From Cheilinus undulatus (Eukaryota > Chordata > Actinopteri > Labriformes > Labridae), in assembly GCF_018320785.1 (NCBI RefSeq), contig NC_054877.1, forward strand, positions 19,946,329 through 20,010,328: a stretch of 64,000 nt of DNA, in the 5' to 3' direction. This document shows, in pieces, positions 37,248 to 49,055 of the stretch. The number at the start of each line of letters is the position of its first letter. Positions within the stretch are counted from its first letter, which is position 1. The notes beneath the pieces are model-generated. The model was not told the DNA's origin. It saw nothing but the letters and a program-made list of their open reading frames with translations, and ran no database searches. The position numbers and the translations under genes were made by a program.

Positions 37248-40200
37248 TCAAGATGACCGACGATAGGTGATGTGCAAGTGCTGCATCAGCGGCTGGTTGT
37301 CGGTTGCCATAGAAACTGTCTGCTCCAACTTCCCATCTGGTCTGAGCTGAAACACTCGAGAAACCTGAAAGAAAGAAAAGTCCGTATCACTTTTAGATTA
37401 ATTCCAATTATTCAAAGAGGAAGGCTTTGGTGTTTTTTTTTTTTTTTTTAAGTTTCTTAATAAAATAATAAACAAAGTGAAAAGAGCGCTTCAGAAAATT
37501 CGTTTTACCTGCTGCACATATGGCTCCTTAGCAAAAGACATTCTGGCCAAAGCCTGACTCTGCAGGTTGATTTGCTGTGCTGTCAGCTCTCCTTCCTCAA
37601 TCTCAACTAGACCTGCAGGAAAACACATACTGTCATCAAAAACACACGTATAGAGTGTGTTTGTGGTAGTGTCTGTTACAGTCTTCAAATTTAGAGTCAG
37701 TTAAATAATGTTTATATAAGTAAAAATGGCAAAAAGATATATGTACACAAATTAACATAAAGATGTGTATTTATGCTTCTGCCTGAAATATGCTTGCACT
37801 AGTGTTGTTCTAATAACAGACACCCAGTACATCTTTATAGCATTCTGAATACTCTCATTAGGCAGGAATATCTCCAATAATGACCCATAACCACCTGAGT
37901 TCTGTGCTATAATAAACGCCACTCTGTTGGTTCCGGGCTGCAGCCGAATGAATCCACTCTCTCTGTGCAGAGGCCTCTTGGTCTCTGCATTGAAGGCACA
38001 AAACCTGTCGAGTGTAGAACAGTGAGGGATTTATAGAAAAGCAGGTAATTATCAGATCTGAATAATATTTTCATGGTCAGACTGTTTCAGCTCTGGTGGT
38101 AGTAGATTTATGATACAGCTTAACTGGACTTTTCTGTAAGACAGGCTGTGTAACCACAGACACTTTTTATGACTCATGGTGATTATAATCTTTTTTTCCC
38201 CAATAACAGAGATTTACACAATTAAATCTGAGCTTAAGTTCCTGAACTGAAAATGTCAACACAAGAATCCACCCTCTGAAAGAATTCCTCTTATCTCACT
38301 GCAACTCTGAGCACATCTTGCTGCCAGCTATTCAAACCTCAGCATTCCATTAAAATCTTGCCTTTGCTGCCCTCCAGTGGTTTAACTTCTGTCCTTACGG
38401 CAGTGATGATGAATCAATACTGTGAGTGGTTCAAGGTGGGAAAACTTTTTTAAAATAACCTACATAAAGTTGATGATTGGTTGTCCCACGTGGGTGAAAC
38501 TCAGTGTCTCTGTGTAGTGGAAAGGTTTGATAGTGGGAAAGCAGCCCTCCCCAGGCTCGTCCGACTCCCAGGTACCTAAAAGCCAGTCTAGAGGGAGCAG
38601 CACTGGATTCAGCTCCACTGATGGTTCAATGCAGAAACATACACAAACAGTTTTTAAAAAAACTAGAAAGATTTATAACACGACAAATGTTTACTATGGT
38701 ATGATGTACCTTGTTACACTGTGAAAGTAAAGAAATGTACCAAACATATATATATTTCCTCCATGAATTAAAATACTGAATGTAGTTTATAAGAAAAATG
38801 TTGAAATACTTTAAATTTGAATACTTTTTGATACTGTGTGTTTTAAAATGATGCAATCCCCATTATCTTTTTGTTCAAAAGTTTTAAAAGGAACCAAAGT
38901 TTGAAGAGAACTACTGATTTTCAAATACAGTTTAATGCAAGCTGCTGTGAGCAAAGAAGAAAAATAGAGAGGGCCCTAAATTGGACACTCTAAAGTTGAA
39001 ATTGCACAAGCACACTGGCAACCTTCAGTACCAAAACATTTGTAACATATTGTGCAATTAAATCAATTTAGACAGTGTAGTTTGCCTACAATTGTTGGTT
39101 ATTTGAACAAGAAATCTCCTAATTTTGGTTTCCTATGACCTCTATTTTGTTATTGTGGTATACAAAAAAAGCAACAGTATTGTTTGTTTTTCCCCACTAA
39201 TATTATATTGAAGTTTGAAATTATTTTACCATGACAACTCTACATGAGAAAACATTTCATGTTATTTTGAGTAAATACAGAAAAAGACAAATGCACCTTT
39301 ATTTATGGGATCTGGCAATAAGGGATCTGATGTTTTAACAGATAATTAATATGTTTAGGAGTTTTACATTTTGCAAACAGATCACTTTGAAACACCCTTC
39401 CTTGTTGAAAAGCACAAGTATGACTAATCACATCAGTTAAAGCTCTGCTAAATTCAAATGTCCCAGTGTGCCATGATAACATGAGAGTAAACAGGCTTGC
39501 CTCATACCGGGACCTTGAATGTAAAGAAGCTTAAGTGAATTAAGCCACCAGTCTAACTCCAGACTAAGTTCTTTGTCTCTGACCTGTTCCAAACCTTTTT
39601 TAAATTCTGATGTGAGAATTGTTTTTTCAATTGTCCATAATTTCCATAAAAGTTTGAGTAATTTATTTGAAATGTCTGGGGAATTCATATGATTATTATT
39701 ATTATATAGTGTATATTTAAGAGAGAGTTTGACTGGGAAGTTGATTGTAAATTTGGGCAGGGAATTTCCTTTTTCTGGAAATTTCTAATAATTTTAAAGG
39801 GAATTTCTAGAACTTCTCTAGAACTTTTAGGGAAAATTTAGTTCATACTTGACCTTAAAAGTTCTTGTGGTCCATCATCACACATATAAAATAAACTTCC
39901 TACTAGCAAAGTAGTACTGTAAATACTATTTTTGCATGTTGTACAGTGAGATATGCTTATCATCCTCATATGCAGCAATTTTGTTGGGTAAAAAACTACT
40001 TCATATTCAAAGACAAAGCTTAGGTTTCATACTTATTAGGCCCCACTTATCCCAAATAACTGGGGGAAATTAAACATGAATTCCAAACAAAAGCTCAGGT
40101 CTCAGATTAGGTTAAATGTTGTCAAATTGCACTGTGATATGCCGCAGTCTCCTCAACACTGGGTGGCAGTAATCCAGTAGTCTGATGGAAATTTGGCAGA

Positions 40201-40557
40201 AACTAGAGGAAGACAATTCTGAGCTGCTTTTGGAAGGTGACAGTTAACATGGAACTATTAGAAAGGTTAAAACTATTTGCAAATATGACACAGTCAACAA
40301 CACATCCTCTTAATTTCGATGCGTCGAGTACTCCCAGTAGGACTCACTGTTTGTCATGAAATGTCACAGCGAAGCTTCCTAACAGATCCCAGCGGCAATG
40401 TGTTTACTCTCTCGGAGGCTAACAAGCTAGTCGTTAGCTTAGCTGTTGATGCTGGCGTTTTCATTTTAACGCTTAACCTGTTTAGCTTAAATTAGAAAAC
40501 ATGCGATATGTATTTACCTAAAACAACCACGAAAAGCCAAACAGCTGTAGTGAGCAT
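37248..40557 (-). CDS. thap4: Nitrobindin-domain protein, THAP4 C-terminal homologue without THAP finger
   Basis: Five exons in transcript order: 40557-40518, 38617-38464, 38004-37895, 37612-37509, 37364-37248. Phases agree, giving 174 aa. Exons 2-5 match the C-terminal nitrobindin domain of THAP4: a heme-binding beta-barrel that binds NO and can isomerise peroxynitrite. Landmarks are PLDWLLGTWESDEPGEG, FTHVGQPIINF, HRESGFIRLQPGTNRVAF, ARMSFAKEPYVQQ and the C-terminal EQTVSMATDNQPLMQHLHITY. The second His of HLH corresponds to the heme-ligand position known in the family. Exon 1 encodes only MLTTAVWLFVVVL, a hydrophobic stretch; an in-frame stop lies upstream, so no longer N-terminus is open in this exon. 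No THAP (C2CH) exon is visible in intron 1 or upstream. Exons 2-5 are near certain; exon 1 is a phase-compatible inference. The gene lies beside bok, as THAP4 does in human. Confidence 0.85.
38618..40517 (-). other. thap4: Intron 1 of the nitrobindin gene
   Basis: A 1.9-kb intron. It contains the minus-orientation repeat copy at 39720-40095. No exon encoding a zinc finger was seen on the minus strand. Confidence 0.7.
39720..40095 (-). repeat. Interspersed repeat, minus orientation
   Basis: Read on the minus strand: 'cttttgtttgga', 'cagttatttgggataagt', 'gtaggaagt', 'gatgatggaccacaagaa', then 'aaattattagaaatttcc'. This order matches 20770-21000. The copy here has an extra middle block (about 'cctaataagtatgaaacc' to 'gcatatctcactgta') missing from the other. 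Confidence 0.6.
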
Positions 40558-41032
40558 GACTGTGACAAAATTGAGGACAAATTTATCGATACTCTATCAA
40601 AACGAGTGCAAATAACCATAAATTTATCTGCTTATGTCTTTCTTTTGGGCATTAATTATATGAACGTTGTTGGTAAGTAATCTGTGGTCACCTTTACGTC
40701 GCTGCTGGCTTCCTAAAGTTGGATTTAACAGTCGTACTACATTTTAATATTTAAAAGTAATTATTATCCTACCTGTGTGGTTTACAGGACACGCCATTAG
40801 TCCACCTAACTGTGCTCGACAAAGAATTAACAAAAACGGATTAAATTGGGCCGAAATGCCGGATTAATTGCGACTGAATTAATAGTTGCCCTGTGGCTGT
40901 GTTGTTATGTGAGGTATTTAGACGTTGGAATTAAAGAAAGGCATCATGGGATTTGTAGTACGTAGAGTAAAGCCCCAAAACAGTTTACAGGGTTATATGT
41001 AGTTGAAGCTTACAGTAAAACCTTACAACCAG

Positions 41033-42185
41033 AGTTGGAAAGTAAATAATTACATTTGCACAGATTACTATAATTGAGTAGTTCTGGGGGAATACTAGTA
41101 CTTTTTTTGTGTAAATTTTGAAATGTCCTTTTTGTCAAGTAGATTATAACTAGAGTAACTGTACTTTTAACTGATTACAACACTCATACTTTCTCCATCT
41201 CTGTTGACTACATAGTTGCATATTGAGAGGATTCCACATCACCTCTCAAAACAAATGTTATGATTTAATTTATTGTAAAGGTGTGGCTTTACCTGAAAAA
41301 CCTGATTGGAGATCCACATTCTCATGTTGTCACTGCCAACAAGGAAGGTTCACAATTTACTGTACAGCTCCTCTGTAGCTGGGAAATTAATCCAGATTTA
41401 GGTTAAATGGCAATATGTACTATTTATGCTACTGCAATTTTTCTTTAATGTGTGGAAAAAAAAACAGTTTTGTACAATTCTTTTGCAGCGGGGATGTCAT
41501 TTTCTTCATACCGTACAAACATTGAAGCCTCATTTTTTTCTAGACTAGTTTGCAAAAATCCCTTTCTTATTTTTGTAAATGTTTTTCTTATTCAAAATGA
41601 GAATGACATGAAAAAGATCCTTCCCTTCAATACCATTCACATTGCATCTACAATGAGTCAAAATAATAATATTTTTTGTAACTGTTTACCCCTAGTTTTA
41701 CTGATGATTGCTGCAAGACTTTCAGTTAAACAAATCAGTAAATTCCCCACTGTGAGTGAAGTAGCTAAAGATATGTAATTCATACTGGTCCATGCATCGT
41801 GCTATGTCATACTAACCAGCTGGACCTACAAAAAAAAAAAAACAGTTTATCTTATATTGTGCTGGTTGTAATATTTATTTATTTAATTTATTGCTTGTGT
41901 GTGTTGAAAAATACATACAAAAGATATTTTAAAAACAGTTGCATGTCAAGTTGCAAATGTAGTACTGGAAAAAAAATGCAATTAAATTATTTTCCCAAAC
42001 TGTTCAGCCCTTGTAGCTACTCAGTACTCAACACTTGCAGTAAACTTAGTTTAAATTCAATACTTTTTACTTTTCTTGACTAGTTTTTTACATCATACAC
42101 ACCCTCAATACTTATACTTAAGTAAATTATTACCAGAGTAAGCATAAGCTTGAGTACCATTGTTGTGTACTTTTTCCACCCCTGC
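41033..42185. mobile_element. Non-autonomous hAT-like element, copy 3
   Basis: Ends 'cagagttggaaagtaaataatt' and 'gtgtactttttccacccctg' are inverted. The interior shares 'gaggattccacatcacctctcaaaaca', 'ctgtacagctcctctgtagc' and 'accagagtaagc' with copies 1 and 2. About 1.15 kb. It fills the gap between agxt and the nitrobindin promoter. Open frames inside are non-coding by appearance. Confidence 0.55.
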
Positions 42186-42239
42186 TTGCTTCATAATGTT
42201 TTCCATTTGTTACCACACAGTAATGCAGTACAGTAGTTT

Positions 42240-42471
42240 GATAAAATAAAGCACACTTTATTGACACATTTCAGTGCACTTGGCATGGATAATGTGACAT
42301 TATCTACTCATTTATTTCCTGCCTAAACCATACAAGCAAGTGAACTGTTTTATAAAATCTCTACAGTGACAAAAGCTGAAAAGTTCCTAAAATCTGTGCA
42401 TTGTTTCAATTAATATTTTACATTGTCTCTTTATAAGGGAGCACAGGATTCGTGTTCTTGAATTTTTCATC
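42240..42471 (-). other. agxt: agxt 3' untranslated region with poly(A) signal
   Basis: AATAAA on the minus strand at 42262-42257, about 210 nt after the stop codon. Confidence 0.6.
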
Positions 42472-45400
42472 TTAAGCCTTGCTCTTTTTGCAGTTCTTGA
42501 GTGCGTCTGCCAAGGCATGCAGTGCCATGTCAGCATTAGCCTTCTCACAGTTGTATCCCATCAATCCAATCCTCATCACCTAATGAATAAAGAGGTGCAA
42601 AGAACAGAGCATCAGAGCCAGCAGTGACTCAGCAGATTGAACCAGAGATCAAACCACAGGAAAAGATCCTCTTTTAACTGTTTGTGTTAAGAGTTAAATT
42701 GGGATTAAGGTTGATATCTTTGTGTATGAACACTTATTCTGTCCTTTGTACAGTTCTGAAGCACATTCAGTAACAGCTTACCATGCCGATAGAAGGGCCC
42801 AGACCTCCTGTCATCTCCATCTGGTGGTGTTTCATGATGTAGGCCAGCAGCTCTCTCCAATTGTAGCCTTCAGGAATGGCGATGGTGGTAACAGAGGGAA
42901 GCCTCAAGTCCTGCAGTGATATATCACAAAAGGATAGTGTCTTTGTTGTTTTTCACACAGAGCCCTGGGTTCCCATTAAATGCCTTTTGTCTCACCTTAT
43001 CAGGGATGAAGAGCTTGACACCCAAGTCCTCAAGTCCTCTATATAGGTAGGCTGCCACCTCTTTGTGTTTCTTCCAGGACTCCTCTAGTCCCTAGAGGGA
43101 GACAAAGATCCATGGAGTTCAGGTTTAATCAGGCAAGAAGAGACATCACTGCCAACTTTGAACTATTGGAAGACAGCAGTATTAACAGTGTCTTTCCCAT
43201 AAATGAGACATGATTGTGTGATGTGTATAGCTCACTGCAACACTAAAAGGCAAATTAAGAGCAAGAAACCTGAAGCTTTGTCGGCTATTACAATAATACA
43301 ATGGGTTGATATACACCCCTCCAGTTTGTACCTGTACTAAATGCATTGCTGTACAATTGAAAGGGTGCCAGTGTAAAGAAAATATGACAATTACTGCATC
43401 CAGAACTGGGAAATGTTCCTTTACCTTCTCTGCAAGAATTGCCAAACTCTCTCTCAGGGCAAAGAATCCAGACACTGGACCAGTGTGGTGGTATCTAAAA
43501 CCCAAAGCACAGAATATGAATTATTCCTTCAAAATGCAGGTGTTAAAGACTTGTGAGCTGTTTGACCTCACAGCCAAAAGTGATATTCCACGTTTGTGAA
43601 ATCTCTTCTTTTCTTTAGTCTCACTCAAGCAGATTATCAGCACTTGTCACAAAACAGTTTAAGCTTTGTAGAGTTAATATAAAGAGAAAATTAGACTCAC
43701 ACTCTGGCTGGTTGGCCATCACAACCCCAGTAGTTGGACAAATGTGTCATATCAAAAAGATAGGATACTGGTTTTGTCTTCCTGTTAAACATCTTCTTAC
43801 TATAAGAGACAAGAATATCTGCTTTACTGAACCAGCATCGAATTTTTATAACAACATAGTACTCATCTATAGAAACCTGTATGCACACACAATCCCTCAC
43901 CATGCTCTTTCATTAAAGGAGATAGGTGCTGTGCCAGGAGGTGCATTCAGAGCCTTCTGAGAACCAGTGTACAGGATGTCAATATCTGGAAGTGCAATTA
44001 TGGACAGGTTACACTATATGTTAATGGTGGGTTGACAGAATGTAATCCTTCATATTTGTCTTACTTTGCTTGTCCATAAATATTGGTGCTGCACCAAGAG
44101 ATGCAACTGTATCGACCAGGAAGAGGCAGTTATGTCTGCAGGAGATATGACAGTTGGCTAGTTGTTAATAAAGACACATTTATACTCAGATTAAACTTTT
44201 AATGGTGCTTGACACTCACTTTCTACAGATGTCTCCAATGCCGTCTACTGGGTGACAGAGCCCAGCAGAGGACTCTCCATGTGTGAGGAAGAACAGGACA
44301 GGTTTGTGTTTTTCCATGGCCTAAAAGAAGAATAATAATGCAGTTGCCTTAATGTTTCTTGGAGCTAGTGCACTTCAGGATCACGTGAAGATTGATCATG
44401 TCCTGCTCCGGACATATGGCGTACCTCTTCAATTTCCTTATTGCTGAAATATCCTCCAGGTGTTTTTACCATTCTATGTACATTGGCGCCTACAGGGAGA
44501 AATATCAAATAAATGGACAAGAGAGACAGAGGGTCAGAGTCTTGGACACCCACTGGACGTGTGCGGAAAATCGTGCGTAAAGACGTACCCATTCTCTCTG
44601 CGATTTCTGCAACGCGCTCTCCCCAGATTCCGTTGATGGCGATGAGCACGTTCTCCCCAGGCTCCACCGTGTTAAACACCGCACACTCCATAGCCGCGTG
44701 CCCGGAGCCACTCATTGCTATCGTCATGTTGTTTTCTGTCTGAAAAGCGTACTGGATCCCTTTCTTTATATCGTTCATAATCTGAGGAGCAAATTGGAAG
44801 AATATATTATACGCAAAGCACATGATGTCATATTTGGTTAGCGTTAGGTTTCAGTCGGTTTGCACTAAGTATGCGTAATTACGCATAGGAAAGATGAGGC
44901 TACACCTAATTTTTCTTCCAAGGGAAGAGTCAGTGTGTTCAGTTTATTGAAAATCCTAAAAATGTGAAAATCCTGTTTGATTATATAAAGTCTGTTACTC
45001 CAAAAAACTTAGAGTTATTTGAATTTTTAGCATTTCTGTGTTGCAAAAAAGCTTTCAAACATGCTCACCTGCAAAATTAATGAACCAAAAGCTAGCATGT
45101 TACTTTAACTACTGTTTACTATCGATAATGATGACTTTGTACTCAGTATTTTACTTGAAACTAACATGAGCTCGTGCCGAAGTTCAGTACTCCTAAAAAA
45201 AGTCTTATTTCCATTCTATCGTTGCTGAATAAATCTAAGACATTGCGTTTACCTCATACATTTCCGCGTGCAGGTGACCGATGATCGGCCTGGACCCTGC
45301 TGCTAAGATACGTGGAGGAACGTTGGATGGTCCCGGTCCGAAGAGGTAGCGTAGTGGAGCCTCCAGCGGCCGCAGCATGCAGGCAGGCGGTGGGATGGTG

Positions 45401-45528
45401 ACGGACGACATGGAGCGATCCAGGCGCTGCAGCAGCGGCGCGCTCCTCGCGGCCAGAGGACCGTCGAGGGCCGCTGCTGTCTGCTGAGCGAGCTGCGCGC
45501 TCCGGCTGAACAAAGCCCGCTGCATCAC
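42472..45528 (-). CDS. agxt: Alanine-glyoxylate (serine-pyruvate) aminotransferase
   Basis: Eleven exons in transcript order: 45528-45253, 44781-44589, 44489-44425, 44320-44220, 44135-44065, 43985-43901, 43799-43701, 43494-43425, 43091-42996, 42910-42782, 42579-42472. Phases agree, giving 430 aa (human 392). It is a PLP enzyme that converts glyoxylate plus alanine to glycine plus pyruvate, limiting oxalate. Family landmarks are [58 protein letters not shown], and [13 protein letters not shown] with the PLP lysine near residue 246; also [17 protein letters not shown] and GGLGPSIG. The N-terminus ([16 protein letters not shown]...) is Arg-, Ala- and Leu-rich and free of acidic residues for its first 20 residues, as in mitochondrial presequences. 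A second Met at residue 40 aligns with the human start. The C-terminal tripeptide is Ser-Lys-Ala, not a canonical peroxisome signal. Confidence 0.95.
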
Positions 45529-45529
45529 G

Positions 45530-47050
45530 GCTGGAATCCTGGTTCCTGAGAGGCCCGCACCAAGAGAGATCAGCAGAGGGACTGAGCCTGGCGGTGAGTT
45601 TTGGGTGAAGATTTAAACAAACAGGTCTTTGACCTGTTGGCCACAGTGCCTGTGCCTCCCCTTATTACCGACCATGCCCTTGACATAAGGCATCAAGGGA
45701 CTCAATGGCATATAAGGTAATCAATCAAGTTTAAAACAAGTTTGTTATTCAGCAGATTTAAAGTTAACTTTTGCAACATGTTAAGGTTAAGCTCTGTTGA
45801 GGGTTAAACAGTTTCTGCAAGGAAACAAAAGCCTTTTTGCTTATTTTATGTAGCTTTATTTTGAAATGTATAACAGACGTTATTCCAAATTTCTCTTTAT
45901 CCAATCAGTTGTTTCAACACATTTAATGTCTGTAATGTAGAAGAATTAAAACGTTTTCAGGCTCATCTTTGAAATCTACTGAAGAATTAACAAATGCAAA
46001 TACCCTTAAGTGAATGTTTTAATGTAGGGTCAAAGTTAGGATCCACCACAGCAGGTTTTAGTGACTTGTTTCCGCTCCTGATCTGTAGTACTTGACCTTT
46101 GACCTCTTGTGAAAAAGTGAAGACCAGCACTTTGCAGTTATAAAACCGGTTCAGGTCAGTCTACAGGTGGCTTTGTTGATTTTGTCTGTTCCTTCCATTC
46201 CAGCAGTATTACATTTGTAAAGAGGAGTCTCCTCTCAGAGAGCCAATCTGCTCTCTCAGAGTGGGACGGAAACAGACTAACACACCCACTATTACGCACA
46301 GGCAAAAACACACACCAGCCTACTCATCAATACTCACTGTTATGCAATACAATTGTTTTTCTTGTATCTTAATTTTCACATAATCTGCTCAAAGGTTTCT
46401 AACCACAAATAAACATTAACATGATATATGATGATATAGAATTAATGACTGTTAGAATTAGATTGATCATGTTGATTGAGTCTCAATCCAGCTGAAGCCT
46501 CTGCCTTAACTTGAGTTTTACAAAAAAACAACAACAACAAAAAAAAACCCCTTAATTAAGAGAAACAGTATTGCATCTATGATTTATTAGAATCTATACG
46601 GAAGTAATTTGAAATAACTTTCTGTCTTTTGGCTGTGATAGGGTTTAAATCTGTGTTAGTGTTTGTGTGGGTCAAGGCCTTTATGCGTGTGTTGCAAAGG
46701 CTCTCTGACTTTTAAGCCTAAAACAAAACATAGAAGTTTAGAAGATGACAATTTTTCATTTGTAATGCAAAAAATGATTAAAACTTATTTCATAACCCTT
46801 TTTATGTAAAGCAGGTTTTAAAAGTTCCTTATGCCACATCAATTAAAATGAACAGATCTGAGGCACCATGGTCAATCACTTGGCCACAGCAGTTATTTAA
46901 AAAATCCTTCAAACCACACAGCAAAAGAAGACTTCTTTTTAACAAACAGAAGCAGAACCAGAGTCGGTGGTGAACAGCTGTATGCCTTAACTGAAAGAGT
47001 TGAGAGATATAGTCAGATCATCATGATTATAACAGCTCTGATTCTAACAT
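45530..47050. other. agxt upstream region
   Basis: About 1.5 kb upstream of the agxt start. No repeat family, exon or RNA gene was recognised. The first hundred bases are GC-richer than the rest, which fits a promoter. Confidence 0.4.
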
Positions 47051-47054
47051 GACA

Positions 47055-47700
47055 GTTATAAAATGTTTTTATTGATCTAATAAATCAATCATGGTCGATA
47101 CAATTTGGCTTTTTTGACAAAAAAAAATACAGAAGTAAAAACAGATTTCCACAAAGTGAAAACTTTTGAACAACTGATCTAAGCAGCTTCACACATGTGC
47201 CATATTCATTTCTTGATCATGGATTTAACTGAATTTCAGGGGATGGTCAGTGCCTTGGATATTTTGTTGTATACATTCCCTGACTTAAACTTTTCAATAA
47301 TCTTTTCTCCAAGTTGCTTGGAGTGTGTCTTTTGTCTTCATGTTGTAATGGCAGCCAGGAATACTGATTGACCAGTAACTGGACCTTCTAGACACAGGTG
47401 TTTTAAAACTATGATCACTTGAGATGCATTCACTGCACTCAGATGATCCCCATTTCACTAACTGTGAGACTACTAGCAGCAATTGTCTGGACCTCTGTTG
47501 AATTAGGTCAGTCACTTTAAAAGGGGGTGAATATTCATGCAATCACTTTTTCTATCTTTCATACAGTATCTTTGTTTAATAACATTACTTTGTAGAAATC
47601 TGTTTTCACTTTTGCATTCAATAGTTTTTTTTGTAATTGTTTTGGGTAAAAAAAGCCATATTATATTGATCATGATTGATTTATGAAATTAATAATTTTC
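47055..47700. mobile_element. Element with about 100-bp terminal inverted repeats
   Basis: The left end ('ataaatcaatcatggtcgat...ggcttttttgac...aacagatttccacaaagtg') pairs with the reverse complement of the right end ('...ctttgtagaaatctgtttt...aaaaaaagccatatt...gatcatgattgatttat'). About 640 bp with no coding capacity. A truncated relative lies at 225-500. The superfamily is uncertain. Confidence 0.6.
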
Positions 47701-47704
47701 AGAG

Positions 47705-49050
47705 TAAAATAATATGTTTGCATACTTGTTCACAAAAGGCCTCTCTATATAGGGGCGTGTGTACATGTTTTTCTTCACCTCTTTAGTCAGTCATCTTTTG
47801 TTCCATCAAAAGTCCAAAGAGCAACATTTGTTATAAAATAAATTTGAGGTGCTGGTTCCTGAGCCAAGACCAGCTGAAAACCACTGTATTAACATAAAAC
47901 TGAATACAAAATAAAACAAAGCTAAGGTGGAAAAGGATCACTGACAACTGAGTTAAACTACTGTGATCCTTATTGTAGGTCAAGTGTTTTTCTATTATTT
48001 TATGCTCAGAGCAAAACTAACTTATAATGTTGTTCTCAGGAAGTCATTTTTGTGACAAGGAAATGTATAATGACGAGAGAAGTAAACAATATGAGGCTCT
48101 TAAGAGTAACAGACTATTTTGGTCAAACATTTACACCAAGCACCTGCTTTTATGTTAAATATTTATTTGGCTCAGAATAAATGTGAATACTTTGTTATTG
48201 TTTTTAAAAGATATCCTAGCAGAAAACAAATTTTTACCTTACAGACTTAAGAGATACTGTTAAATGATTTAGCCTTTAGTAGGTTTAGGCTTATAAAGTA
48301 TAATATTGCTGTCAGTATGTCAAAGCTAGCAGGGTAAGCAGAAGTTTCCCCTCTGTGAGCCCAGCTGGGTAAATAATTACACCCCTGGTAAATAAATGGG
48401 ACTCTGATGGCCTTTGCACTGCTCTGAACACTCCAAATCTGCCCAAACAGAGCAGGAGGAGGAGCAAGGGGGCAGACAAGGAAAGGCTTACAAGTTTATC
48501 CACAGGGGGGCACCAGAAAGCTGTCAATCCTCAACACAGGATTATATGTACAAGGTCAAGACCAATGAAATTAAATACACCTTTTAATTTTGTGTGAAGT
48601 TTTAAATCCTTTCAAAATTGAACATTTTTATATATATACTATGAAATGTTTGTCAAACTATTTGAAATTCTTCTTACTTATCACCATGATTAGACACTTC
48701 AGGGACCATTGCTCTGTATAAAACAGGATGAAAAATTATAGAGGAGCCAGGGGGCCCAGCTTCGCTGACTGAGTTGACTGTTTTTTGACAGGCATTAATG
48801 AGGACTGGATCACTTGTAGGCAGCCTGGCCTATTTTAGTTGCTACTTGAAATGTTAATGTGAATGTGCGTGATGTTACAGTGTTATGAATAAGAATTTGG
48901 CCTCTTCCTGAATTTTTTTTTTTATTGCATATTTGTCACACTTAAATGCGTCAGATCCACAAACAAGTTTTAATTTTAATAAAAAAATAATCAGAGTAAA
49001 TACAAGCTGCAGTTTTTAAAATGGTGATTTCATTTTTCAAGGGAATAAAG
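47705..49050. other. Intergenic stretch, agxt to kif1a
   Basis: About 1.3 kb, AT-rich, no gene or clear repeat recognised. A minus-strand open frame at 48312-48527 lacks any family resemblance. Confidence 0.45.
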
Positions 49051-49055
49051 CCTTC

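Noticed and set aside
39437-39688. Minus-strand open frame inside intron 1 of the nitrobindin gene as a missing THAP exon
   Set aside because: It lacks the C2CH cysteine/histidine spacing and the AVPTIF-type end of THAP domains.
42475-42483. A frame error hiding a normal SKL end in agxt
   Set aside because: Removing one base would give SKL but then read on without a stop at the usual place, while the present frame ends cleanly with an AGXT-like tail. SKA is accepted as read, pending comparison.
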